Positions 7,183-15,948 of a stretch of 64,000 nucleotides of DNA are shown here, piece by piece. The translations under genes and the position numbers were made by a program. The notes beneath the pieces were generated by a model, which saw only the letters and a list, made by a program, of their open reading frames with translations, was not told the origin of the DNA and did not search any database. This stretch comes from Moritella sp. (GTDB lineage Bacteria; Pseudomonadota; Gammaproteobacteria; Enterobacterales; Moritellaceae), in NCBI RefSeq assembly GCF_013215705.1, contig NZ_JABSQR010000021.1, positions 1 through 64,000 of the forward strand, in the 5' to 3' direction. Positions within the stretch are counted from its first letter, which is position 1. The number at the start of each line of letters is the position of its first letter.

Positions 7183-9013
7183 CAGTAATTTCCTCATAAT
7201 ATTCACTTATCGTTTTAACAACATCGCTGACTTTAAATGGTAATCCGGTAGTCTGGGTGACGCTTTTTGCAGGGGCTAAAAATTCAGCTCGGATTAGCTT
7301 AATCATCTGCTGATTATTGAGCTCAAATACTAGAATATGTTTGAATGCAGCTACAATAGCAGCCAAATTTTCGGGGAATGGGTTTAGATAACGCAAATGA
7401 ATGTGAGCAACTGGCATGCCTTGCTCTCGAAGTTGTTTTACCGCTGATGAAACCCCTCCACGAGTGCTTCCCCAGCTAATGACCAACACTAGATCGTCAG
7501 TTTCCCCGGTTAATGGCTGCTCCGGAATAAATGCGCTGATCCCAGAGATTTTTGCTGCTCGCTCTTGGGTCATCCGTTGATGATTATCAGGATCATGAGA
7601 AGGGTCTCCCGTTACTGATTGCTTTTCCAATCCTCCTATTCGGTGCATTTTTCCTTTGGTACCAGGGCTCACCCAAGGACGACTCCCAGTAATCGGATTG
7701 CGTTTGTAGGGATGGAACTGGCCAGTTTGCTGATATTGCTCTACCGCACTGATCATTATGTCATCGGAATTTGGAACCCGCCAAGACTCAGTACCGTTCC
7801 CAAGGTAACCGTCACTCAATAGGATCACGGGAGTCATGAAAGTCGTTGCAATTCGGCTAGCTTCTAATGCCATATCAAAACAATCGGCAGACGAAGCAGC
7901 TGCTAATACCGGTATGGGTGAATCACCATTTCGACCATACATGGAAAATAACAGATCAGACTGCTCAGTTTTTGTAGGTAATCCAGTTGAAGGGCCGCCG
8001 CGTTGCACATTAATTACGACCAAAGGCAATTCGGTCATCACTGCTAGGTTCAATGTTTCCGTCTTAAGGCACAATCCAGGACCTGAAGTCGAGGTTATAC
8101 CCAGAGCACCAGCATAAGATGCCCCCAGAGCAGCACAGGCTGCCGCAATTTCATCTTCAGCCTGGAAGGTTTTTACACCAACGTCTTGATATTTTGACAA
8201 GGTATGCAAAATTTCTGATGCTGGCGTTATAGGATATGAACCTAAGAACAAGGTGCGCTGCAATTTCTCTGCCGCACAGATAAAGCCCAGTGATAGAGCT
8301 TCATTTCCCGAAATAGTACGATAGAAACCTTCTTTTTTGGGTGCAGGATCTACTTGAAAACTTTCACCAAATATCTCCGTTGTGTCCGCATAATTAAAAC
8401 CAGCATTCAGTGCTAAGATATTTGCTTCCATCACAAGCGGTTTATCTGAAAACTGCTCCTTTAACCACTCCTCAGTCTGTGTAACAGAACGACTGTAAAT
8501 CCAAAAGACGATACCTAACACAAAAAAGTTCTTACTGCGTCTTAGCTGTTTAGTCGGTAAATTAAGTTCCTTGAGAGACTGAACCGTCAAGTGAGTAAAA
8601 TTATCAGCTATAATGCGGTAATCAGGCAGGCTGCCATCGCTCAGGGGGTCAGAGCTGTAACCGGCCAATTCTATATTTTTTTTACTGAACCCATCTTGGT
8701 CTGCTAAAATCAAACCTCCGCTCACCAGACCACCAATTTTATTTTTCAGCGCCGCCGCATTCATGGTAATTAATACAGCAAACTCATCACCCGCAGTATT
8801 AATATCAGTGGAAGAAAACTGCATTTGAAAAGCAGACACACCTGACACAGAACCAGCGGGTGCCCTGATCTCCGCAGGATAGTCCGGCAATGTCATAACG
8901 TCATTGCCCCATGTGGAAGCATTATGTGAAAAATGAGAGCCAGTTAGCTGAATTCCGTCACCTGAATCACCGGCAAAGCAGATCACTTCCTGCCTAAGTT
9001 GAGTTACTGTCAT
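7172..9013 (-). CDS. korA: 2-oxoacid:ferredoxin oxidoreductase, fused gamma-alpha subunit
   Basis: A 613-residue protein joining the gamma domain (about residues 1-190, with FAGDSGDGIQ near the start) to the alpha domain (about 230-610). LGSYPITPASEI, FQAEDEIAAACAALGASYAG and STSGPGLCLKTE mark the pyrimidine-binding alpha domain. The two-gene form without separate delta ferredoxin subunit is typical of the KorAB 2-oxoglutarate enzymes. GGAG precedes the start by six bases. With korB it forms an operon that diverges from a LysR gene (169-bp gap), its likely regulator. Its nearness to the complex I cluster suggests that reduced ferredoxin or CoA-ester metabolism is linked to that complex, which is inference. 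Confidence 0.87.
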   Translation of the reverse strand: MTVTQLRQEVICFAGDSGDGIQLTGSHFSHNASTWGNDVMTLPDYPAEIRAPAGSVSGVSAFQMQFSSTDINTAGDEFAVLITMNAAALKNKIGGLVSGGLILADQDGFSKKNIELAGYSSDPLSDGSLPDYRIIADNFTHLTVQSLKELNLPTKQLRRSKNFFVLGIVFWIYSRSVTQTEEWLKEQFSDKPLVMEANILALNAGFNYADTTEIFGESFQVDPAPKKEGFYRTISGNEALSLGFICAAEKLQRTLFLGSYPITPASEILHTLSKYQDVGVKTFQAEDEIAAACAALGASYAGALGITSTSGPGLCLKTETLNLAVMTELPLVVINVQRGGPSTGLPTKTEQSDLLFSMYGRNGDSPIPVLAAASSADCFDMALEASRIATTFMTPVILLSDGYLGNGTESWRVPNSDDIMISAVEQYQQTGQFHPYKRNPITGSRPWVSPGTKGKMHRIGGLEKQSVTGDPSHDPDNHQRMTQERAAKISGISAFIPEQPLTGETDDLVLVISWGSTRGGVSSAVKQLREQGMPVAHIHLRYLNPFPENLAAIVAAFKHILVFELNNQQMIKLIRAEFLAPAKSVTQTTGLPFKVSDVVKTISEYYEEITDGC

Positions 9014-9182
9014 CTATATCTCCAGATATTAAAGAAGGCACTTTGGCGCCTGATTGAGCATAGCGGCTGTTAACAAGCAGCGATTTTTTGTATCTGTCGC
9101 TATATTAGAAAATAAAAGGCTGTGTTAAAATAAGCTTTAAGTCACTTTACTATTGAATATTATTCACTAATCTAAGCCCTCT

Positions 9183-10127
9183 ATGGATAAGCTAAACCTA
9201 TTACAACTATTTGTGTCGCTCGCTGAGCACGGCAGTTTTGTCGCCGTTGCAAATCAGTCAGGTCAATCACCTTCAACCATAAGTAAAGCCATCTCGAGAC
9301 TTGAAAAAGACTTAGGTGTACGACTTTTACACAGGACGACTCGTCAATTGCAATTGACTGAGGCTGGAAGAAACTACCTACAAACTGCTCGAGAAGTTAT
9401 TTCGTTGCTGAATAACTGTGAGGGGCAACTGGCTCAAAATGTAGTCGCACCAGCGGGAACGCTCAAAGTGAATTTACCTATTTCATTCGGAAAACTTTAT
9501 GTGGTGCCCTTGATTCCGGGGTTTTGCCAAAAATATCAGGATATTAAGCTAGAACTTAGCTTTTCTGATGAGTATACGAATATTGTAGATAGCGGAATGG
9601 ATATTGCGGTGCGCAGCGGAAAATTGGATGACAGCAGCTTAATTGCGAGACGGCTCTGTCCTATCGACATGGGTATATTTGCGAGTCCGTCCTACATAGA
9701 GCAGTTCGGCAGACCGGATTCACCAGAACAATTAACTAAGCACCGATGGATATTATACCGCTTCAGACAATCGGGACGTATACTTGAGATCACCTCCGGT
9801 AAAAATGCTCAAATGGTTGATATTAAACCTGATTATCAAATTATTGTAGACAACGGAGATGTTATGGCGCAATTGGCTTGCCAAGGTGCAGGGTTAGCAT
9901 TTATGCCTCACTTTCTTGCTCGAGATCTGGTAAAAGAAGGTAAGCTTATATTAATTTCACCGCAGCAGCGCAATCCCGAACAAGCGGTATATCTGTATTA
10001 TCTTAGTCGTGATTATATGCCAGTTAAAGTGAGGGTGTTTATCGAATATATAGTGCAACAACTTGAGGCGCAGGGAGAAACAGCTTATACCACTTGGATG
10101 GATAGCGACTCTGAACCGTTCTCATAA
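9183..10127 (+). CDS. LysR-family transcriptional regulator
   Basis: A 314-residue LysR regulator. The winged helix-turn-helix is at about residues 1-60 (LFVSLAEHGSFVAVANQSGQ, then SPSTISKAISRLE, LLHRTTRQLQLTEAG) and the substrate-binding domain at about 90-300. It resembles the CrgA / DhmR-like branch. It is divergent from korAB with a 169-bp shared promoter region, so autoregulation and control of korAB are likely by the general rule for LysR genes; the ligand is unknown. The ribosome binding site is poor. Confidence 0.85.
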   Translation: MDKLNLLQLFVSLAEHGSFVAVANQSGQSPSTISKAISRLEKDLGVRLLHRTTRQLQLTEAGRNYLQTAREVISLLNNCEGQLAQNVVAPAGTLKVNLPISFGKLYVVPLIPGFCQKYQDIKLELSFSDEYTNIVDSGMDIAVRSGKLDDSSLIARRLCPIDMGIFASPSYIEQFGRPDSPEQLTKHRWILYRFRQSGRILEITSGKNAQMVDIKPDYQIIVDNGDVMAQLACQGAGLAFMPHFLARDLVKEGKLILISPQQRNPEQAVYLYYLSRDYMPVKVRVFIEYIVQQLEAQGETAYTTWMDSDSEPFS

Positions 10128-10255
10128 AAATAGATTACTTGACCATTTTATATAACCCTGCCTTGCTGAAAATATGCTAATTGCATGCACCCTAGAGGTA
10201 AATAAAATAAGAACTACACTAATAGTATTCTTTATTATGTTTCAGATCATAGTAA

Positions 10256-11152
10256 TCAATGGCCTAAATGCTGCTGCATAATATCTCTCAACCTTTTTAA
10301 CCCTTTACCTTTATTCACGGTTTTCCAAGCAAGGTAAATGGCTGATATATACTCGTCATCGTCTAGGTCAATTGCGACCAAAGCACCCGAATTTAAATGT
10401 GATTGAATACGTGTTTTCGGCAGATAACCGACTCCAATGCCAGCAATAATGGCTTGAATCTTGTGTTCAACTGAATTGACGTAAAAATGTCGACTCTGTT
10501 CAATAATGTTATTTGACCAAGGTATGGCTGTTCTTGCTGAGTCGTGCACAATAACAGTACGATAATTATCAATTTCGGATTTGCTAACTGGCGCTGTAAA
10601 ACTCACGAGCTCATGGTCTTTAGGTACAACGAATATTTTCTGCAGATTGCCTAAGGCGGTCACACTAATACCTTGTTGATGCGGTATAGGGTCAGGTGCA
10701 GCAATAACCAAATCGGTGCGATCTTCAATCAATGCTTCCCACGAACCATTCATTACCTCTTCATTCATGTCTACTTCGATATTCGGATGCTCATTTAAAA
10801 ACAACGCTAATGGTTGAAGTAATAGCTGCATGTCAAAAAGAGAATCGAATGTGATATTAATTTTAGGTTCCCAGCCATGGGATATGGTTTGTGTTTGCTC
10901 CGTCAACTTACTCACAGCACCAAGTACCTTACGGCCTTCATCGAGTAAGTGGCGACCCGCAGGCGTTAATACCGACCGCCTACCCTGACGTACAAACAAA
11001 GTCACCGCCAGTTGTTCTTCTAATTTCTGAACTATGTAAGAGAGTGCCGAGGGTACTTTATTTAACTGTTCAGCTGCGGCAGCAAAACTACCACGACGGT
11101 CAATAGTATCCAGCACCTGTAATGCTTCTATCGTTATCGGAGATTTATACAT
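10256..11152 (-). CDS. yhaJ: LysR-family regulator, YhaJ-like
   Basis: A 298-residue LysR regulator, the same length as E. coli YhaJ and with a very similar N-terminus (EALQVLDTIDRRGSFAAAA, VPSALSYIVQKLEE). The DNA-binding domain is at about residues 1-65, the effector domain at about 90-290. AGAGAGG precedes the start by six bases. It diverges from doxX-yqjG. In E. coli YhaJ sits beside yqjF and yqjG and responds to aromatic or quinone-like compounds, so the context supports the same job. The effector here is not known. Confidence 0.82.
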   Translation of the reverse strand: MYKSPITIEALQVLDTIDRRGSFAAAAEQLNKVPSALSYIVQKLEEQLAVTLFVRQGRRSVLTPAGRHLLDEGRKVLGAVSKLTEQTQTISHGWEPKINITFDSLFDMQLLLQPLALFLNEHPNIEVDMNEEVMNGSWEALIEDRTDLVIAAPDPIPHQQGISVTALGNLQKIFVVPKDHELVSFTAPVSKSEIDNYRTVIVHDSARTAIPWSNNIIEQSRHFYVNSVEHKIQAIIAGIGVGYLPKTRIQSHLNSGALVAIDLDDDEYISAIYLAWKTVNKGKGLKRLRDIMQQHLGH

Positions 11153-11319
11153 TTATCGCCTCTCTCTTCTTATTATTTTATTGTCACGCTTATACACGTC
11201 ATTAATTGTTCAAATATTTTGAACATATTAAACAAATTTCAGTGGTTATTCCAATCCATTTAAGCGAATACAATAGCTACACACTCAAAAATACATTAAC
11301 AAATCAAAAAGAGCACAAC

Positions 11320-11766
11320 ATGAACACTTCAATAATTAAGCAAGTTTTAACATCAGATAATACCTTTTCAGCATTGCCACTACGTGTTGTTGCCGGGATT
11401 ATTTTTACCGCTCACGGCGCACAAAAACTGTTTGCTTGGTTCGGTGGTTATGGACTCGACGGCACAGGTCAATGGATGGAATCTATCGGGCTGGCACCAG
11501 GTTACTTAATGGCGATGATGGCAGGTAGTGCCGAGTTCTTTGGTGGCCTGCTGCTTATCTTAGGTTTATTGACTAGACCTACTGCATTGGTATTGGCTGT
11601 CACTATGCTTGTTGCCATTTTCAGTACCCATTTAACTAATGGTCTATTCATAAGTAACAACGGTTATGAATTTGCTTTGTCACTCTTTGCAATCAGCGTT
11701 TCAGTTATGCTGCAAGGCGGCGGTAAATTGTCACTCGACCGCCTGCTTGTAAACAAGCTTAACTAA
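11320..11766 (+). CDS. DoxX-family inner membrane protein (YqjF-like)
   Basis: A 148-residue DoxX-family protein with four predicted membrane segments. The motif FTAHGAQKLFAWFGG at about residues 29-43 is typical of the family. An in-frame start at 11206 exists, but the ATG at 11320 gives the normal family length and removes an unlikely leader; an AAAGAG stretch lies upstream. It is the first gene of a pair with yqjG. The E. coli counterpart YqjF is induced by nitroaromatic and quinone-like compounds. The biochemical role of DoxX proteins is poorly defined. Confidence 0.85.
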   Translation: MNTSIIKQVLTSDNTFSALPLRVVAGIIFTAHGAQKLFAWFGGYGLDGTGQWMESIGLAPGYLMAMMAGSAEFFGGLLLILGLLTRPTALVLAVTMLVAIFSTHLTNGLFISNNGYEFALSLFAISVSVMLQGGGKLSLDRLLVNKLN

Positions 11767-11832
11767 TCAATATATTTCATATTTTTATAAAAATATAACG
11801 TATAAAATCACGAATCAGTTAGGAGTATTCTC

Positions 11833-12822
11833 ATGGGATTAATCGTCAACGGTAAATGGCATGACCAATGGTACGAAACCAAAGGTAGTAAAGGACAATT
11901 TGAACGTCAGGAAAGTCGCTTCAGAAACACGATCTCAAATGAGGAAGGTAGTCGTTATCCGGCAGAAGCAGGTCGCTATCATTTGTATGTTTCGCTAGCG
12001 TGTCCGTGGGCACATCGCACGTTAATTTTTAGACAGTTGAAACAACTTCAAGACATCATTTCAGTCAGCGTCGTTAAACCTGAAATGCTCAGCAATGGCT
12101 GGGAGTTCGGCGCTAATAGTGACGACTACAGCGACACGCTCTATCAAAATGACTATGTGTACCAGCTTTATCTTAAAGCTGCGCCGGATTACGAAGGTCG
12201 AGTTACCGTACCAGTATTGTGGGATAAAAAAACACAAAGCATCGTTAACAATGAATCAAGTGAAATAATTCGTATTTTTAACACTGCATTTAACGAATTA
12301 ACGGGTAATCACGATGATTATTATCCGACTGATTTACAACCAGAAATAGACACCATTAACGAACGTATTTACGACACGATAAACAATGGTGTGTATCGTG
12401 TGGGGTTTGCCACGACACAAGCGGCATACGACCAAGGGTTTGACGAACTTTTTACCAGTTTAGACTGGCTTGAAATGCACCTGAACAGTCACCGCTATTT
12501 GGCTGGTGAACAGCTAACCGAAGCAGATTGGCGATTATTCACAACGTTAATACGTTTTGATGCCGTTTATCATGGTCACTTTAAGTGTAACCGCAATAAG
12601 TTAAGTGAATTCCACCATATCAGTCACTATGTACGTGAATTATTTCAGTTTGAAGGGATCAAAACCACGATCGATTTGGAGTATACCAAGATCCATTATT
12701 ACGCGAGTCATGACACCATTAACCCAACTTTGATTGTCCCGCGTGGCCCACAGCAAGATTTCACAGCTCCGCATGATAGAAATCGCTTAACCAGTAAACC
12801 ACTGGTAAGGAAAGTACAATGA
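11833..12822 (+). CDS. yqjG: Glutathionyl-hydroquinone reductase
   Basis: A 329-residue Xi-class glutathione transferase (YqjG / ECM4 family), which removes glutathione from glutathionyl-hydroquinones. The catalytic cysteine is Cys57 in the motif CPWAHR; the thioredoxin-like N-terminal domain (about 45-165) carries VPVLWDKK and NNESSEIIR, and the C-terminal helical domain covers about 185-320. AGGAG precedes the start by about eight bases. It follows doxX by 66 bases and probably shares its transcript, controlled by the divergent YhaJ-like regulator. Confidence 0.9.
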   Translation: MGLIVNGKWHDQWYETKGSKGQFERQESRFRNTISNEEGSRYPAEAGRYHLYVSLACPWAHRTLIFRQLKQLQDIISVSVVKPEMLSNGWEFGANSDDYSDTLYQNDYVYQLYLKAAPDYEGRVTVPVLWDKKTQSIVNNESSEIIRIFNTAFNELTGNHDDYYPTDLQPEIDTINERIYDTINNGVYRVGFATTQAAYDQGFDELFTSLDWLEMHLNSHRYLAGEQLTEADWRLFTTLIRFDAVYHGHFKCNRNKLSEFHHISHYVRELFQFEGIKTTIDLEYTKIHYYASHDTINPTLIVPRGPQQDFTAPHDRNRLTSKPLVRKVQ

Positions 12823-12880
12823 TAAAACACTATCCTTGTCTGTAGATTGGCAAACGAATGAAGGAATTTTCGACGTTATG

Positions 12881-12914
12881 AAGTCTTGATTTAGAATAAC
12901 TAAATCCTCGACTT
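12881..12914 (+). terminator. Hairpin after yqjG
   Basis: AAGTC..GATTTAG pairs with CTAAATC..GACTT around a five-base loop, with short internal mismatches. It is followed by CTTATTAAAAA and not by a clean T-run, so it is a weak terminator candidate. It also sits exactly where the MerR remnant loses its reading frame. Confidence 0.4.
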
Positions 12915-12916
12915 CT

Positions 12917-13261
12917 TATTAAAAATCGAGACTGATGCCCAAACCACCACGCACCGAGGGTGGACATCGCATCTATGCATTACCTCATGTTAAGCGGCTT
13001 AATTTCATTCGCCGTAGCCACGAGCTTGGATTTAGCATTGAACAAATAAAGGCACTGTTCAAATTTATTGATGAACCAGATCATGATTGTGGCGAAGTGC
13101 AAACAATGGCAATGCAGAAAATAGCGGAGGTACAACAAAAAATTGCTGATTTACAACGACTACAATCAGCACTCGATGCAATGGTGAACAGCTGTAAAGG
13201 CGCTGGCCACTCGATTGATGATTGCCCGATTATTGATGCACTTTATGTTGAAAACCAATAG
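12917..13261 (+). pseudogene. MerR-family regulator lacking its DNA-binding N-terminus
   Basis: The frame reads Y-stop-KSRLMPKPPRTEGGHRIY, where intact MerR proteins read RYYE-(K/R)..LLPxPxRTEGGxRxY. The first 20-25 residues (the helix-turn-helix) are absent and a TAA stands where the Glu codon should be. The remaining 108 residues include the dimerisation helix (about 55-85) and metal-type cysteines (DHDCGEV, NSCKG, DDCPI) of the heavy-metal MerR group. A start at 12935 is possible but the product could not bind DNA in the usual way. It is the relic of a metal-responsive regulator. Confidence 0.7.
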
Positions 13262-13413
13262 ATTTAGTTTTTACGCCTGAGTCTAGAGACACCTAACTCG
13301 GTACTGGCCTCGAAATGATATTTGATTAAGTTATAAGCGCAAACTACCTTTATAGTACGTTTAAGGTGAATATAGCCAAACTACTTCAAAATGGGATATC
13401 AGAGGCCAATAGC

Positions 13414-14400
13414 ATGGACAACTTATATGTGATCCTGCCAATGTTGCTTAAGATTGCCGTCGTTGTGGCGGTGCTGCTACTGCTGCCCTTACCTCTTACC
13501 TGGCTAGAACGAAAAATTGCCGGTCATATCCAACAACGTCCGGGCCCCATGCGGGTTGGCTGGCATGGTTTGCTGCAACCCGTAGCCGACGGCATCAAAC
13601 TACTGACGAAAGAAGATCATATCCCCAGCGCAGCCGATCGAACCCTATTCAAAATGGCACCAGTGGTCGCATTGGTACCGCCTTTTGTGGTGTTTGTCGC
13701 CATCCCACTCGGGGAGCCAGTAACCATTTTTGGCACTGAAGTGATGCTCAGTCTGTCAAATATGAATGTCGGACTGTTGTTTATTCTCGCCGTTAGCGGC
13801 ATCGGCATCTTTGGGATCATCCTCGCTGGCTGGGCCTCCAACAGTAAATATGCGGTGCTCGGTAGCCTCAGGGCGATTGCCCAGATGATCAGTTATGAAA
13901 TCCCCATGGGGTTCTCTGTAATTGGCGTGGTGATGCTGGCTAACTCGATGAATATGATGGACATAGTCACCGCCCAACAAGACATGTGGAATGTGGTCTA
14001 TCAACCCTTAGGTTTTTTTGTATTCTTTGTCGCAGGACTGGCCGAAGTTCAGCGTATTCCGTTCGATTTACCAGAGGCCGAAGGCGATCTGGGGGCCGGT
14101 TATCATACCGAATATAGCGGCATACGCTTTTCCTTTTTTATGCTTAGCGAATATTTGGGCGTCGTGATCATCGGCTTTCTCAATGTGATGCTGTTTTTTG
14201 GCGGCTGGCATGGCGCGCCCCCCTTCATACCAGATACAGTCTGGCTGTTACTCAAAGTTGGTTTCTTCATCTGGGTGTTTATGTGGTTCCGTTTTACCTT
14301 TCCGCGTTACCGTTATGATCAGTTAATGGCGATTGGCTGGAAGGTGCTTTTACCCCTGTCGCTAGTAAACATTTTAATCAGCGGATTATTTATGTTTTAA
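13414..14400 (+). CDS. nuoH: NADH-quinone oxidoreductase subunit H
   Basis: A 328-residue membrane subunit at the junction of the two arms of complex I that forms much of the quinone chamber. About eight membrane segments are visible; conserved stretches are TWLERKIAGHIQQRPGP, GLLQPVADGIKLL and the acidic loop FDLPEAEGDLGAGYHTEYS. A GTG at 13366 is in frame, but the ATG at 13414 has AGAGG eight bases upstream and the normal family N-terminus. It is the first gene of the cluster, whereas in the usual order nuoH is in the middle. Confidence 0.93.
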   Translation: MDNLYVILPMLLKIAVVVAVLLLLPLPLTWLERKIAGHIQQRPGPMRVGWHGLLQPVADGIKLLTKEDHIPSAADRTLFKMAPVVALVPPFVVFVAIPLGEPVTIFGTEVMLSLSNMNVGLLFILAVSGIGIFGIILAGWASNSKYAVLGSLRAIAQMISYEIPMGFSVIGVVMLANSMNMMDIVTAQQDMWNVVYQPLGFFVFFVAGLAEVQRIPFDLPEAEGDLGAGYHTEYSGIRFSFFMLSEYLGVVIIGFLNVMLFFGGWHGAPPFIPDTVWLLLKVGFFIWVFMWFRFTFPRYRYDQLMAIGWKVLLPLSLVNILISGLFMF

Positions 14401-14472
14401 GCACATCTCGTTACCCAGCAACACGGGATAAACAAATGAGATATGAGGTATCGCTTATACCGGGAGGCCAAC

Positions 14473-15048
14473 ATGGCCAGAACACGACAACAAAAGCAAA
14501 GCTGGATCGGATGGCTGTTATTCAGTGATCTGTGGCGCGCACTGCGGCTGACATTACGCTATATGTTTTCCAGAATTATTACCCACAGATATCCGGACCA
14601 TGAAAAATGGCTGCCTTACCATCGTCATCGCGGGCATCATTTCATGAAAACCAACGATGAAGGCGACGTAAACTGTGTCGGCTGTGAACTGTGTGCAAAG
14701 ATCTGTCCCTGTGACTGCATCACTGTGGTGCCTTATGAAGATGCAAAAGGTAACCGACGACCAAAAGTGTTTGATATCGATTTGGCGCGCTGCCTTTATT
14801 GCGGCTTGTGTGAAGATGCCTGCCCGGCTGACGCGATCAAGCTCGGTCAGGAATATGAGGTTGCTAGCACCACCACCGAAGCGTTAGTGGTGCATCTTGA
14901 AGACTTAATCGCCGCGCCACGTAAGGCTGAAGAAGGGGCTGGCACCGTCATCCCGGCATCGCTGGCTACAGATGGCAGTGGTAAAACCATCGCTCAGGCT
15001 AACGTAAAAGGTTACGACTGGTGGCAATTGCTCAAACGACAAAAATAA
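14473..15048 (+). CDS. nuoI: NADH-quinone oxidoreductase subunit I
   Basis: A 191-residue peripheral subunit carrying the two [4Fe-4S] clusters (N6a and N6b) that pass electrons to NuoB. The ligands are in CVGCELCAKICPCDC and CLYCGLCEDACPAD. The ATG at 14473 has GGGAGG six bases upstream and is preferred over the ATG at 14443. The second cysteine group of the first motif reads CPCDC, with one cysteine more than the common CPxxA form. It lies 72 bases after nuoH. Confidence 0.93.
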   Translation: MARTRQQKQSWIGWLLFSDLWRALRLTLRYMFSRIITHRYPDHEKWLPYHRHRGHHFMKTNDEGDVNCVGCELCAKICPCDCITVVPYEDAKGNRRPKVFDIDLARCLYCGLCEDACPADAIKLGQEYEVASTTTEALVVHLEDLIAAPRKAEEGAGTVIPASLATDGSGKTIAQANVKGYDWWQLLKRQK

Positions 15049-15065
15049 CAAAAAAGGATCAATCA

Positions 15066-15638
15066 ATGGAGCAACAATTTTTTATATTACTTGCCTTGGT
15101 TGCCATCGGCACTGGCTTGCTGGTTGTTGTCGCCAGAAATCCGATCCACAGTGCCCTGTCTCTTGTCGCCTGTTTTGTGCAGATCGCAGCCCTATTTGTC
15201 CTCCTGGGATCGCCATTTCTTGCAGTGATCCAACTGTTTGTTTATGTCGGTGCCATTATGGTGTTGTTTTTATTCGTCATCATGATGTTAGACGTACGTA
15301 AAGAAGCCCATGGTCGGTTTATCAATAACAGTCGCTTTATTCAAAAAGGGGCAATACCAGCCATAGTCGCGCTGCTGGCACTGGCATCAGAGCTGTTATT
15401 CCTACTCAGCCAAAGCAGCCGTCTGCATGCGGTGATGGCGCAGCAAAGCATCATTGGCGATGAACAAACCAAGCAACTAAGCTTAACCTTATTCAGGGAT
15501 TTTCTGCTGCCCTTTGAAGTGGCTTCAGTCATCCTACTGGTCGCCCTGATCGGCGCGGTAGTACTGGCGCAAAGTAACGGTACTAATCACAGACCTAGCG
15601 AACACAAAAAAGGATCCACCAAGGAGGCATCCAAATGA
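15066..15638 (+). CDS. nuoJ: NADH-quinone oxidoreductase subunit J
   Basis: A 190-residue membrane subunit with five predicted helices. The third contains the conserved [20 protein letters not shown] type sequence ([13 protein letters not shown]), whose pi-bulge helix is part of the coupling mechanism. The ATG at 15066 has AAGGA upstream and is preferred over the upstream in-frame start at 15021, which would overlap nuoI. Its stop overlaps nuoK by four bases. Confidence 0.92.
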   Translation: MEQQFFILLALVAIGTGLLVVVARNPIHSALSLVACFVQIAALFVLLGSPFLAVIQLFVYVGAIMVLFLFVIMMLDVRKEAHGRFINNSRFIQKGAIPAIVALLALASELLFLLSQSSRLHAVMAQQSIIGDEQTKQLSLTLFRDFLLPFEVASVILLVALIGAVVLAQSNGTNHRPSEHKKGSTKEASK

Positions 15639-15937
15639 TCCCCATCTCTTGGTATTTGATATTAGCCGCCATTTTATTTGTCATTGGCGCGGCAGGCGTA
15701 TTACTCCGGCGTAATGTTTTGATTGTGCTGATGTCTCTCGAACTCATGCTCAACAGTGTCAATATCAATCTGCTTGCCTTCGGGTATGAAATGAACGATC
15801 CCCGCGGCCAGATCATGGCTATTTTTATTATTGCGATCACCGCAGCCGAAGTCGCTATAGCACTCGGCATACTGGTGGCTTTATTGCGTAACAAACGCAC
15901 ATTGGAAGTCGATGACTTAACAATAATGAAAGGCTGA
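15635..15937 (+). CDS. nuoK: NADH-quinone oxidoreductase subunit K
   Basis: A 100-residue three-helix subunit, full length. The conserved glutamates of the membrane proton channel are seen in [10 protein letters not shown] (about Glu35) and [10 protein letters not shown] (about Glu71). AAGGAGGCATCC precedes the start, and the ATGA overlap with nuoJ indicates coupled translation. Confidence 0.93.
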   Translation: MIPISWYLILAAILFVIGAAGVLLRRNVLIVLMSLELMLNSVNINLLAFGYEMNDPRGQIMAIFIIAITAAEVAIALGILVALLRNKRTLEVDDLTIMKG

Positions 15938-15948
15938 GACTAGAATTG

